Assembly: GCA_016748015.1 (NCBI GenBank)
Contig: JAAOMT010000307.1
Span: 8,071-72,070, forward strand
Direction of reading: 5' to 3'
Source: Geosiphon pyriformis
Taxonomy: Eukaryota > Glomeromycota > Glomeromycetes > Archaeosporales > Geosiphonaceae
Length of the DNA: 64,000 bases
Shown here: one piece after another, positions 34,759 through 46,689 of the stretch
How the letters are laid out: each line of letters begins with the position of its first letter
Numbering within the stretch: the stretch's first letter is position 1
Made by a program: the position numbers and the translations under genes
Notes under the pieces: generated by a model
Database searches by the model: none
Seen by the model: only the letters and a program-made list of their open reading frames with translations
Told to the model about the DNA's origin: nothing

Positions 34759-37255
34759 CTATTTCTCTTCATCAGTTATTTTCCATCTACTTGCATCTTT
34801 AACAGTTGCAACAAATTGTTTCAGCCCTCCTTTCAATTTATCTATTAACTCTAACAATGACATTTTCCTTCCAAACTTGATAATTGCAATAATTTGACAC
34901 ATTTCAATATAGTCCTGAATAATTGTTTGACATGAATTGAATCGAAGTTGCAGCATATTTGCAAGGCCAAAATCAATAAAATAAAAATGTTCATTTCTTT
35001 GTATAATGTTCTAGATAGTGACATCTCCATGTGGATAACAATTGAAGTGAATCTGTTTCAGACACAACCATAAGTCCAGAATAATTTAAAAAAGTGTGTA
35101 ATTATTTATATCACTGTTATCAGATATCCAAGATTTCAGAGGTTGTTTCACAAAGTCTGTTATTATTGTCTGAAATTTTTTTATTGTATGGCCTTCAAAA
35201 AAAATTTTGGGAACACAAGAAAGATTGCTTAGTACATGTAATGCCAATATTTCTTAATAGATTTGAGAAAATTCAAAGTTTTTGTGGACCTCAATCTTCA
35301 ATTGAAAAAAATTAGTTGATCAATATGATAAGTTTAATATACAGATATGAGAATTAATTACCTTTAGAACAGTCTCCTTTATTTTATAATCCTGTAGTTG
35401 TACCAAAAATACTAAATTTTCTTTTCCAGTTCTAAGATGAGATATAACTTGTACATAAATATTATTTCCAGAGTCTAATTTGATAAGAAAACTTTTTTTG
35501 ATAAAAGAAGCCACAAGACTTTCAGGAGTTAATAATAACTTAAGAGACATATAAGCCTTATTATTATTTGGAGAATCTTTTTTTTTGCTAGATGCTTTTA
35601 ACAAGTATTTATTATAATAATGATTGATTAAGCCAGCAATAAGTGAAGCCGTTTGGATATTTTATATATACAGTTTACTTTTTTTCATTGCCAATTTGTT
35701 TCAAGCTTCATTTATGGTGACTTTCATAAATTGCCAATGGTTTCTGTCAGTTAAACATCCATAGAAAACTGGTGTTAAAGGATCATTTGCTGTAAGGTAT
35801 ATACTAGTGTACTTTACTACCTGTCCTTTCCCTGTTTTTGCTTTTATCTGATCAATTATATTATTTTTGACTTCTCAATCTAATCTCTTTAATAAATCAG
35901 ATAGATTATTCATTAATTGACTATAGTATTGATTTAAACCAATTATGATATCAGTATAAACTTTATCTTTTTTTCTATTACTGTTATCTCCAAGTACAAG
36001 TAAGTCTTTCAATCCCAAACATTGTACTGTTTCATCCACAACATTTTTGCAAAATGGCTGGTGTTCTTTTATTTCATCTAATCTGTTAGTAAAAGGTAAT
36101 TTTTCAAATGTTCGGGCACCAATCTGTAATAGTGTTTGTATCTCATTCTCCATCCTCCACATTTTTACCTAGTTATTTTATATCATATATCTGTACACAG
36201 AGGAAAAATTTTTTGATTTGTCTGTCTCAAGTTGTAATATCACTGATCACAAGTAGACAACTGTGTCTTTAGATTCTTGGAAATGAAATGATAATAATAA
36301 GGCACAAGTTAAAAAAAATGACAGTGAAAAAAACAGTGTAGATAGGATGCAAAGTTTAAAATAAAATAGAATTAAAGCATTGACACAAGAATGTCTAAAA
36401 AGAATTACTGATCATAATATCAAAAAACACTATTACTCTATCTTATGGAGGTAAAAAGGAGAAAACAATGTATCTGAAGCATGGACCCAGTTGATGGAAT
36501 GAAACAAACATACACGAATACAAAAGAGAGCAATAAGTTTATGAGTTATTCAACATCGAAAACATTTTCATAAATAGATGAATAAACCAGGCAGAAGTGA
36601 TACATAGAAAATAAATTTTCATACTAAATACTTACCTTTGTCTAACAAGATAGGTTTGACAACAGAAAATAAGAGATAAAAAAGAGAAATAACCACTTGT
36701 TAGTCAGCTATCAGTCAATAACAGAGACACACAAACATGAACCAAAGAACACACGTTAAATGGAAGGAAAAAGCAGTACAAGTTGGAGATATGTAAATAC
36801 AGTCATTCAGAAAGTGCATTATGCAAAAGAGAGGAGAATAAGACACAGATAGCAAAAAAAAGAAATGTCATTAGTTGTCATAAACTCTATTCTATATATG
36901 CTGGCTACTCTATTTAGTATGTACTACTCTACCACCCCAATACCTAAGCAACAAACTCATAATAAAAGAAAACCATATTACAAAGTCATTATCTATATCA
37001 TCTGTTGCTGTATGTAATTTTTCTTCCCATTTTTGTATTTTCTCCATCCATTTGTTCATCTCTATCTCCAGCTTTTTTTCTTACTTTTTCAGATTTTTTT
37101 TTCTTCTATCCACTTGTTTCTTTGTTTTTTATCTATATTTTCCTCCTCTCTCAACTTCTTTTTTAATTCACTTAATCTATCTAGCTTTTTCACACATCTC
37201 TTATACTCAGTCTTAGCATCTTCTAATTTACGTTTAATATTTTTAATGCTCACCA
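34759..37255 (-). pseudogene. Decayed coiled-coil / nuclease-like / kinase gene, paralogue of the left-edge gene
   Basis: The minus strand starts MVSIKNIKRKLEDAKTEY at 37253-37255, matching the left-edge gene, and reads as coiled coil with stops to about 36985. After non-coding sequence (a GTAAGT donor at 36630-36635 suggests introns), a frame at 36162-35640 reads TFEKLPFTNRLDEI, FYGCLTDRNHWQFMKV, resembling the PD-(D/E)XK-like segment of crinkler-type proteins. Then come kinase pieces: ETVLK, a 47-nt GTAATT..GAAG intron near 35313-35360, an EILALHVL helix, the catalytic loop HGDVTI.N near 35030 and the magnesium loop IDFGLAN. At least five in-frame stops, including one in the catalytic loop where Trp is expected, show it is dead. 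The nuclease label is inference; the kinase label is secure. Confidence 0.7.
36163..36985 (-). other. Non-coding interval inside the kinase pseudogene, probable introns
   Basis: About 820 bases without coding similarity separate the coiled-coil part from the nuclease-like part. A consensus donor, ACAAAG|GTAAGTATT, is at 36630-36640 on the minus strand, so there may be an exon upstream of it that I could not define. An acceptor ending AACTAG is near 36167. Confidence 0.4.
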
Positions 37256-37469
37256 TAATGTTTTGTATGTTTGTTATAGTTTGGGAAGATATGGCATAAT
37301 AAATTTTTGATTTATATCAATAACATTTCAGATTTTTGATTTATTAGTATAATACCTTAATGTATTTATTAAAGTATATTTGTTAGTTCTATATTTTAAC
37401 ATTAAATAAAAATTGTTTTTTATTATAATAAATTAGATTTTAATATATTATAAATAAAATATTATAGAA

Positions 37470-40400
37470 TACTTTTTTTTTATTTAATGTGTAGCCCAAC
37501 TACTATCTAATACAAAAAGTCAAACTAAGTGACAAAAATTAAACGTAGTTCACATGTAACCAAACATAAGCCCAGTCTAAACTAATTTATATTGAGTCTA
37601 TGAAAGAAAACCTATCTTAACAAGTTATTTTTTGCATAACTGCAACCAATATACTACTATTAATAATATTATTACTCATTTATTTAGCAGTTTTATTTAT
37701 ATTTGACTTAATATTAACTGGTTGTAGCTTCCAAAAAATTATCAAGTATAAGTATTTTTATCAAAAGTATTATTAGAACTATAATTATTTATATATTCAA
37801 TTTCAATACCAACTTTAGTTTTAATCTTAACTAATTTTTTGCTAATTTTATTCAATAATTTATCAAAAATAGACATCTTATTTTGGATAACAATTATATT
37901 TTTAAGCTTTTTATGCAAAACAGAAGAAGTATTTAACAAAATAATAGTCCAAATAACTAAAAAACTAATTAGTTAACAACAAACTTAATTAAAACAGTCA
38001 AATCAAAAACTTAAGATTTCAAAAAAACCAGTTAAAAATTAAATACAGAACAAATAACAAAAGCAACCAAAAAAGTAAAAATATTAACATATAACTTTGT
38101 ATTAACAAAAGATGAATTAAAAGTTTTAAAGTTATCAACAAACTTAAAAAAAAACCTAAAAAGAAGAAGTAAAAATACTTTGTAATTTAAAAATAAATAA
38201 TTTAAACTCTGATACTTATAACAATATTAATATTTAAAAGTTTTTTATTAAATATAATACTTGTACAAAATATTAGTTTTAAACAATTGAATTCAAAATT
38301 TCTAAAAATTTAAAGATTACAATAACAAAACATTGACAATAATAAAAGTTAAAAAAATGAAAATAAAACACATATAATTACCAATTTAAAAAATTAAATT
38401 ACTGACTTTAAAAGCAGTATAACCAAAAAAAATTGATTAATTTAGTCTTAAAAGTGTTTTTTAAAGTAATAACTTTTTTTTTAATTAAACAAAAAAAAAT
38501 TCTAATATTGTTTTTTTAATTAGCACAAACCAATTAATAAAAACAGCAACAGCAAAAAAAATTTTTAAAATAAATAATAATATATTATTATAAGTTAACA
38601 AATTTTAATTTAATTAAAATAATAATATTAAAAACACTAAAAACATTTTTAATATCATTAACAAATATGTTAAAAAAAATATTATGAAAAACAATACAAA
38701 TAAAAAAAAAAAAAAAATTACTACAAAAAATTTTATAATCTAAAGTATAATTAAAAAAATTCTTAATAATAATTTTAATAACAACAATTTAAAAAGTCTT
38801 GAAAACAAAATTTATACAAAAAAATTTAATATTGTTTTTTAAATCTAATTTAAGCCCAACAAAATCAAATAGCAAATTAAACAAAAACTTAATAAGAGCC
38901 AATTTAATTTTAAACATAATACCAAATATTATAGTAAAGATTACTTAAAAAATTATTAATAATTAAAAATTGTTTTTCAAGTACTATTAGAAACAACACC
39001 AAAAAACAAAAAAATTATATTAATCTTTATTTAGTCAGTTTAATTTTTAAAATTAAATAAGCTTATAGACTAATTAATTGAAAACACATTTAAAAATATA
39101 TTTTGGTTTGTAATAATTTGCCAAAAAACATTATATTTAGCAATATAATTAGTAATTAATCTTAATTTATTTTAAAAAATATGTTATTATTATTATCAAT
39201 ATTAAAAAAAAGCTAATTACTACTAATAAAATTTTATTTAAAATTTGAATTAAAAATTATAAAAAAGTTTAATATATTAATAGCAAATACAAATAACTTT
39301 GGTTTTTTTGGCATTTTCAAACATTTATAAAAAATTAATAATAGTAATAATAGTAATAATAATAAAACCAAAAAAACCAATTTGTTAATTAATCTATTAT
39401 TAAAAACTTTTGAATTTTAAAAAAAAATAAAAACAATACCAGAATTAATCCTAATGTGTTTCTTAAAAAGAACTTTAACTAAAAAAACTACTAATTAAAA
39501 ATAAAAAAATGCTTTAAAAGACATTAAAAACAGTTTTTTATTATTAATACTTAAAAAAAATGGTTTTAAAATATTTTGTCTAGTTATTTTTATAATAAAA
39601 ATTTTTTTTGTTAAAATCTAAAAATATTAAATTGTTTAAATAAGATATATAAATTCAATAAGTATTTTACAAAGACCATAGCAATTTTTATTAAAAAACT
39701 ATACTATAAAATATAAAAGTATCTAAAACAATTAATATTAAAATACTACTAATAAATTAAAAAACATTCGATAAAAAGTTTGTAAAAAACAAATTTAAAT
39801 TTGAAAAAATTTAATATTTATATGTACTTTAACTAAATTAAATTTGAAAAATTTATTAATAAACAAAAAAATATCGAAATATCTATAAGATTTATTTTTT
39901 GCAATTAAAATTGAAGACTTATTAATATATAAAAAGACAATTTAAATTTTTTAATTAATAGAAATAATTACTGTTTTATTTTGTTAATTAAAATATTATT
40001 AATCTTAAAAAATACATTAAGTAGTAGTTTAATTATTACCAACTTAAATTATATTATTTATATATATTCTAGTAATCAAGTATAATATTAAACTAGTTTG
40101 TGCTTTAATTTTGTTAGACTTAATAATAAATTTAGAAATTATTTTAAATTTGCATAATTGTTTATGTCTTTTAATCTTATATAAAAAAAAGTTATAGAAA
40201 ATTTATCACAAAAGTAGTAAAAAAATCTTGCTTTAATTCAAACTATTATGTTAAATTTAATTTATAAATTAAAGTTTATTATTAATTTGTTAATATAATT
40301 ATTATAAATATATTTAAAAAATTTTATAAAATTTTTACATATTTTGATCTTAATTAAACTTGTTTACAAATAATATTAGTTAATTAAATCATAATTTTTA

Positions 40401-40665
40401 TCTATGTTTTATAAGATTAATTAAAGCTTATAATTCTTTTCCAATATATTTTTTATTATTAAATTAATAACAAAAATCAAAAATTGTATTAAAATATTTT
40501 TAAGAACAAAAAAATATTTTTTTAAAAAATGTTAAACTTATTACATATAGTAAAAATACAGTCAAATAAAATTTTTGATAGAATTTTTCTGTAAGTTTTA
40601 ATTCAAATAATTAAATATATATTTGTTAAAATTTTTTCTATTTATAAGACTTTAATAGAATTCTA
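37470..40665 (-). mobile_element. LINE D: heavily decayed, 5'-interrupted non-LTR retrotransposon
   Basis: The 3' end at 37490-37600 (minus) has GTTACATGTGAACTACG and TAGATAGTAGTTGGGCTACAC followed by an A run, corresponding to the terminus of copies A, B and E. Reading left from 40665 on the minus strand, ILLKSYK, the RT start IKTYRKILSKILFD at 40565-40610 and then ILEKNYKL, the LILQNM motif A region and LIKIKMCKNFIKFF follow the RT of LINE A in order, across several frames and many stops. Composition is near 15-18 percent G+C. The 5' part is absent; at about 40665 the sequence changes to a block rich in AAACCAAA-type motifs. Confidence 0.65.
37490..37605 (-). other. 3' untranslated terminus of LINE D
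   Basis: It shares with copy E the blocks GGTTACATGTGAACTACG (E: GGTCACATGTAGAAAGTG), TTTTTGTATTAGATAGTAGT and GGGCTACAC just before an A-rich tail (the T run at 37469-37478 on plus). It is the clearest sign that the desert to its right began as a LINE. Confidence 0.65.
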
Positions 40666-41581
40666 ATATTCAGTTTGGTTTGATTTGGTTTAAATTTAAT
40701 CAAATCATTGAATCAAATTAAATTCAAATTAAGATTTTGGCTAAATTTTAAACCAAACTTAAAATTAATAAATCTAAACAAAACTTAAACTCAAACAACA
40801 AGTTTAGTTTAAAATTTATAAATATATTTAGATTTGATTATTAAAATTATATTATATTATTAATTAATTTTTTTTTCAATATTAATAACAGTTATTACAG
40901 AAAATTAAAACAATTTTTTAGTTAGATTGGTCAAAAAATTATAAAAATATAGCAAACTTACTTGTTAAAATATTTTTAACAATTTGCTTTTTTTATAATA
41001 TTTTTTTATTGTAACATATATTATTTTATAAGAAGCTTTTAAATAATGCTATAAAAGTTTAATAGTGTTTATAGTTTTACTAAAAAATTATTTATATACA
41101 TATTTTAAGATTATATATTTAACTGTTTTTTTTGTTTACTTAAATTTATTAAAATAGTTTTATATCTTATTTTAAAAATTATGTATACTAAAAATATTAA
41201 TATTTGAACTATTTGAATTATTAAATTTTATTATTTTAAATTTTAAATCTTTAATAGCAGACAATAAATTAATTTTGTAAGTTAAAGAATAAAGTTATTA
41301 TATATATATATAATTTTATATATCTTTTTAATTGATTATAATAATTAAACAAAGTAATAATTAATAAATAAATAATACTAAATATATATTTTTTTTAATT
41401 TTATTAAATTCAAACAAGTTTATAAACTTTAAACCAAATTTAAACTGAATTCAAACTTGTTAAAAAGATTTTATTTTGAATTTAAAACAAATCTACTTTA
41501 AAAATTTAGTTCAATTCATAATTTAAACCAAACTTAAAAAGTATTTAAAGTTTAATTTAATTTAATTTAATTGAATTCTAA
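40658..41581. repeat. AAACCAAA/TTTGGTTT-rich block, possible insertion with 9-bp target duplication
   Basis: LINE D similarity ends at GAATTCTAA (40658-40666) and the same nine bases recur at 41573-41581. Just inside, TTTGGTTTGATTTGGTTTAA (40673-40692) and TTAAACCAAACTTAAAA (about 40748 and 41523, same orientation) form a family of related short motifs. More occur near 41427. No coding frame and no exact terminal inverted repeats were found. Confidence 0.35.
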
Positions 41582-43036
41582 AAAAAACATAAAATTATAA
41601 ATAATATATTAAGTAATTTAAATAAATAAATAAAAACAAATATAATAATATTTGTTATATTTTACTTAGACTTTTAATATATGTTGTAATTATATTTGAA
41701 TTATTTTTTCTTTATTGCTATTACTTTATTTAATTTAAATACATAAATAATATGTTTTTTATTTGATTTAATTTATTTTTGTAATAAGTTTACATATATT
41801 TATATTTCTGTTTTATATTTAATTGTTTATTATAATAATATTAATAAATATTAAACTATTTTTAAATAAATATATATATTTTTAAAGATATTTTACACTT
41901 TTTATAATTATTTATTTTTTTAAATATGTTTTTTCAAAAAAATTTATTGAATTGTAATTATAAAATTTTTGTAATTGAATTTTTTTAATATATGTTCTTT
42001 TTATTAATAAAATTTAAAATCAAATCTTACCAATAAAATAATTAAAAAGTATTTTAAAAACTTATAAAGTCATTTATGTATTAGCTATTATTAATAAATA
42101 TATTTATAAAAAAGATTTTATTAAGCAATTTGCTATAATTTTTTTAATAATTTTTTTTGAAAAAATTTAAATATTTTATTATAATTAAAACTATTAAATT
42201 GCAAAATACACTATTTTTGAATAAACTTATTATAAGTTTTTTTTAGAATACAACTTAATGTCTTACTTATAACATTAATTTTTTAATAGTTTTTATAAAT
42301 TTTTAAAATTTTTAATCATTTTTTAAGATTAAGACTGCAATTTTAAAATCATTTCAAACACAAATTTTTATCTAGCTTTTATCAATAATTTATTACAACT
42401 TTTTAAAACATTCTAAAGAAATTGGGCAAAATTTTCGGTTTTATACAATATTTTTAAGATTTTATATTTATTATATATATTATTAATATTAAAGCATTTA
42501 AATTTTAAAAACAAGCTCAAATTCAATATAAGTTGCTTTATTTCGAAATTTAACATTTAAAAAATACTTGCAAAAGACTAAGTAAAATATAAAAATGATT
42601 ATATTTTTTACAAATATGCTATTGTAATTTTAAGATTTATACAAAGTTTTAATTTTGTTATGTTTAATTTTTATAGGATAAAGAAAAAAATTTTCCACAT
42701 GAAAAATATTGCTAACTGTAAAAATTACATTTTTTCAAGTAAGTAAAAACATAATTTTTTAATCTAGTATAATATTCAAATAGTAGTAACAGTTAATTAA
42801 TTTTGACACAAAAAAATTTTATTTTCAATGATAAAACAACTAACTAATTTTACACTAACTTTATTATTAGAGAAAAAATATTTTTAAGATTAATAGCTTA
42901 ACAATATACAATTATTTTGACAAAACAAACGAGTTTGTATTTTGTTTTCATTTATTATTTTAAATACGTATTTACAAATATTTTGAGTAACATATTATAA
43001 GCAAATAATTTTCTTTTAAAATATGACAAAAAATTC
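41582..43036. other. AT desert, nothing recognised
   Basis: Very A+T-rich throughout, no protein-like frame or repeat array. LINE D similarity was not found again here on reading, though the missing 5' half would be expected if the block at 40658-41581 is a simple insertion. Confidence 0.45.
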
Positions 43037-43231
43037 TTATTGTTGTTTTTTGAGAATTTTTTCTAAAGCATCAATTTTTCTACTTATTTTTAATATTAAG
43101 TAATTTTTATATTGAACCAACATCAAATCTTTTTTATAATTATAAATTATATCTAATTTATTATTTCTATTATTCAAATAATCAGCCAAAAAGAATAAAT
43201 AACTTTTACAACAAATATGTATATTAGGCAT
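43037..43231 (-). CDS. Unidentified 64-residue reading frame
   Basis: The ATG at 43229-43231 starts MPNIHICCKSYLFFLADYLN. The frame runs to KISRKIDALEKILKKQQ and stops at 43037. The C-terminal 20 residues are helical and charged, and the middle has several aromatic residues. It sits in an AT desert, and the amino-acid choice (Lys, Asn, Ile, Leu) is what such DNA gives by chance, though an ATG start and a balanced sequence are mild points in favour. It may be a decayed exon. No family recognised. Confidence 0.2.
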   Translation of the reverse strand: MPNIHICCKSYLFFLADYLNNRNNKLDIIYNYKKDLMLVQYKNYLILKISRKIDALEKILKKQQ

Positions 43232-45143
43232 AATTTCATAAATATTAGTAGAAAAATGCTAATTTAATGCTAGGATTATAATAATCTTTACAAATAACCA
43301 AATGTTAAACCAAATTTATAAAAACATACCAAATACAAAATTCACAAAACTAAAAATTTGAATAAAATCTTTGGTAATACTATATAAACCTTTATTAAAA
43401 TACCTAATTAAATTTGTTTTTGAAGATCATAATTTTATTATATTAATTAAAAATTTGATTTTAGAGTCTGTAATTAAGATGTATTGTTATTTGAAAATTC
43501 AAGCCAAAACTTTGAAAAACTTTTAAATTACTAATAAAATTTTTATAAAAGTAATTAAACTAATAATTGAATTTAATTTTAAGAATAATATTAACCAAAT
43601 TTTATTAATTATTCAAGTTTCTTTTTAATATAAAATATATGACAATAAAACTTTTATTTAATTTTTAAAAACCTATTAATATTGTGAATTAGACAAATTT
43701 AATTGGTAAATTCAAAAAAAACTCAATTTATATACATTAATATAATACATAAAACACATAATTGAAAAATAATAAACTTTATAAATTAATTTTAAAATAT
43801 ATATTTTAAAATAAAACTTAATTTTGGAAATGATTTCAAATTTATTTCTAATAAAAAACATGAATATTGAATAAAAATTTGAAAATAATATTTTTTTATA
43901 AATTTTATTTGATTCTATAATTTAATTAAAACTTTTTTAGTTTATATTAAAAAATAGTTATTAATTTTAAAAAAACAGAACAATATAGCTTAACAATCAT
44001 AATTTATTCAATTATTAATTAGAATATTTAGATTAGTTTATGATCAAAATAATATAATATATAATTGTGCTTTTTTCATTTATTTTATGCATTATACTGT
44101 TATAACCTCTTTTTTTAAAACTTCTTTTTATAACAACTTTATAAAAAATATGTTAAATAAACGAAAAACCTATATTGGAGCATTTTACTGCTATTAAATT
44201 TTTAAAAAAATTAAAATTCTCTTTTTATTAAAAACAATGAACAAAGCAAGTTTTATTTGAAGCCTTAAAAGTTACGGTTTTTGGAAAAAATAAAAAAACT
44301 GCCAAAAAAACCAAAGTCCAAGTTTTACTTGCTTAATTTAACTTTTATATTAATTCTGTTATTGTTAGAGATTTTTAAAATAATATTTATGTTGAAAAAG
44401 AGATAATTACACGATTTTTTATATTTTAAATAAAGATTAACTTGTTGATTATTTTGTATAATACAGAGAAAAAATAGTAATAATTATAAAAAGTCTTTTA
44501 TTTTTACCAATTTTATTGTAAAATATATATGAATATATACATATATATTATATTGTTAAAATCTGAACAGTCAATTTATTAATTTTTTGCTCATAAAATT
44601 TTAATCAAAAGTTGTTAAAAGTTGTTAAAAGTTGATTAAACTAATGATAGCAGTAGTAATAACAACAACAACAATAATAATAATAGCAGCAGTAATAACA
44701 AAAAAATAAAAATATAAGAATAAAAAAAGCAATAATAAAGAAGTTTTTTTTTAAAAGATTCAGAATAAGAATTAAAAAATAATAAATTGGTAACAAAAGT
44801 TCTTACAAATAATACAATAAATGTTTGGAAAAAATCACAAAAAAGCCAAAAAATCTGATGTATTTGTAATAAATATTATCAAATATAATACATATAATAA
44901 TTTGCTTTTAATTGAATCCATGAAAATAATCTAAAAACCAAAGTATATTGTCAGCTTAATATCACATCATTGAAATTTGAAAACATTATTCATAAAAGTA
45001 TGAAAAAATTAATGACATAGTTTATTAATTTTGAAGAAATTATTATTTATAACACAACTAATTTTTTTCTTTAGATATACAGTAGTCATAAGTACTTGGA
45101 AGCAAAAAACTTTACTTTAGATAAAATAAAATAAAAAGCAGCT
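43232..45143. other. AT-rich DNA with a small trinucleotide patch
   Basis: No gene recognised. Around 44640-44735 there is a degenerate AAT/AAC/AGC patch similar in kind to the large array at 50.8 kb. The rest is unstructured A+T. Confidence 0.45.
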
Positions 45144-45684
45144 TCAATTACTCATAAATTTTTTGATTTTAATATATAAGCAACACTTCATTTGAGTCGA
45201 AAATGAAAACCATCCTCTTGAAAGCCAAAAATAGAGTCCATCATCAAGTAATAAGATGGTAAACTCGAATCCAAAAATTACCAGATTCTCAGCTTTATCT
45301 ATCAAAATATTTTTTTTTAAGTATTTATTGAGGACGCATTGATTGAAGCAAAGGCATTTGCTGCCATTCCTTACAGCTTTATTGGGAGTGCTAGCCCGAG
45401 CACACTCCAAATGGCTCAACTCGACGTTATTGCTACAGTCCGCTAATGTTGCTTTCGATACCATTTTGCCCCTAAAAAATAATTTAAATTATTTAAGTTA
45501 GTAAAATTAGAAAAAATTAAATAAAATTAATTCACACTTACCAATAAAGACAAATTTTTTTTGCAACATTAGCAAAAACAATATCCAGAATAGGTGCCAA
45601 CATCTTTATGATATAATGAATTTCTGGGATTTTTTGATTTTTGCCTATTGTATCAGTGAACACAGTTGGATTTATTAAAAACAT
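45144..45684 (-). CDS. Unidentified two-exon gene (156 residues)
   Basis: Exon 1 is 45684-45542 and exon 2 is 45471-45144, joined across a 70-nt intron with a consensus GTAAGT donor, a perfect TACTAAC branch site and a TTTTTTAG acceptor. Splicing keeps the frame through LYW|GKMVSK. The product starts MFLINPTVFTDTIGK, passes an Ile/Leu-rich stretch (HYIIKMLAPILDIVFANV), then VSKATLADCSNNVELSHLEC and a Cys-containing segment, and ends KIKKFMSN. No domain was recognised. The WGKMVSKATLADCS region faintly recalls multigene-family proteins of Glomeromycotina. A TGA sits directly before the ATG. The last 40 residues after DKAENLV read less like protein, so the true end may differ. Confidence 0.5.
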
Positions 45685-46145
45685 TCAAACTAATAATAAA
45701 AATCAAATAGAGTTAAAAAACACAATAACACTACACTATTAATAAATAATACAGTGGCAAATTGCATTATTTATTCTATATAATATTCACCAAGTTTAAT
45801 GTATTGATTCATTATAACTTTTTCAGTTTTACAAATAAAAAAAAAAACATTCACCAAAAAATTAACAGGTTACTAATTTTTAGTGGCCATAATGAGCTTT
45901 CTATTTTCAATTATTATATTACCTTATGGCAGCGTACTTTCAAATATATGCAACTCAACATTTATCTTATTTTCTGTAACCAAATATTCATATTTAATCT
46001 ATTTTAAAACCAGAGTTTCAAATTGATTACCTTTTTCAACAGAATTAAGTGAGGTTTCAGGAGTTTATGTTTAATAGGTTATTAATGTGAAATTAATTAA
46101 AGATAAGGTTTATAAATTTGGAATTATAAATTAAAGAAAATATAG
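45685..46145. other. Upstream flank of the two-exon gene, nothing else seen
   Basis: A+T-rich DNA of moderate complexity; an ATTATTAG acceptor-like sequence precedes the ATG at 45684, so a further upstream exon cannot be excluded. No other feature found. Confidence 0.35.
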
Positions 46146-46146
46146 T

Positions 46147-46206
46147 AAAACTTTCAATGATGGATCACTTGGTTCTTGTAAAGATGAAGAATGCAGGGAA
46201 TTGCCA
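46147..46206 (+). rRNA. Fragment resembling 5.8S rRNA
   Basis: AAACTTTCAATGATGGATC, CTTGGTTCTTG and GATGAAGAATGCAGGGAA occur in the order and spacing of the conserved 5' third of eukaryotic 5.8S rRNA (AACTTTCAACAACGGATC.CTTGGTTCTCG..GATGAAGAACGCAGCGAA). The match stops at about base 60 of the gene, and no ITS, 18S or 28S sequence was recognised on either side. With several changes in invariant positions it is a pseudogene fragment, not a working gene. Confidence 0.6.
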
Positions 46207-46266
46207 AAAAAATTTTATAAATTTTGATGGGTGAGGGTCTGTTTTTATAAATTCGGTTTGTTTTGG

Positions 46267-46440
46267 GATTTTCTTAACGTGTTAAACAAACGCGTTTGCT
46301 TTGGGATCTACTTAATTGTGTTAAGAAAATCTATTTCATGTGTTACTAAAACTATAAACAAATGCATCAAGAAGATTCTCATTTCACGCATTTGAGATCT
46401 TCTTAACACATTATGAAAAAATCTTCATTTCACGCATTTG
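46267..46440. repeat. Cluster of short inverted and direct repeats
   Basis: GATTTTCTTAAC (46267-46278) pairs exactly with GTTAAGAAAATC (46320-46331). CATTTCACGCATTTG occurs twice in direct orientation near 46380 and 46426, each close to a TTCTTAACAC- or GAAGAT-like block. Together they suggest a small degenerate non-coding element. Confidence 0.45.
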
Positions 46441-46689
46441 GAAGATGCCATTTATTTCTCCTCCTCTAATAAAAAGTGATAACTTATTCAAAATAACTCT
46501 TTTTATGTAGTTTAACATTAAATGGGGAACAAAATTCAATTATAACTTTAGTCATGATGACTGGAATAAAAATTTACCCTAGAAAATAAACATAAGCCCA
46601 GAGCTGATTAAGTCTTGAGAGTGATTGGGACTCGAAAAACCCACGTTAGAGACTGGCATTTTAATAATATTAATAATATTAATAAGCCA

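Noticed and set aside
37033-37299. Plus-strand Phe/Leu-rich membrane-like frame
   Set aside because: It is the complement of the Lys/Glu-rich coiled coil of the pseudogene on the minus strand, whose similarity to the left-edge gene is clear.
37742-37939. Minus-strand 65-residue coiled-coil-like frame as a host gene
   Set aside because: It lies inside decayed LINE D, starts with a non-ATG codon and has desert composition; at most it is a remnant of transposon coding sequence that I could not align.
40658-41581. Calling the AAACCAAA block a DNA transposon outright
   Set aside because: Only the 9-bp repeat at the ends supports it; no terminal inverted repeats, no transposase, and the interrupted LINE was not found to resume.
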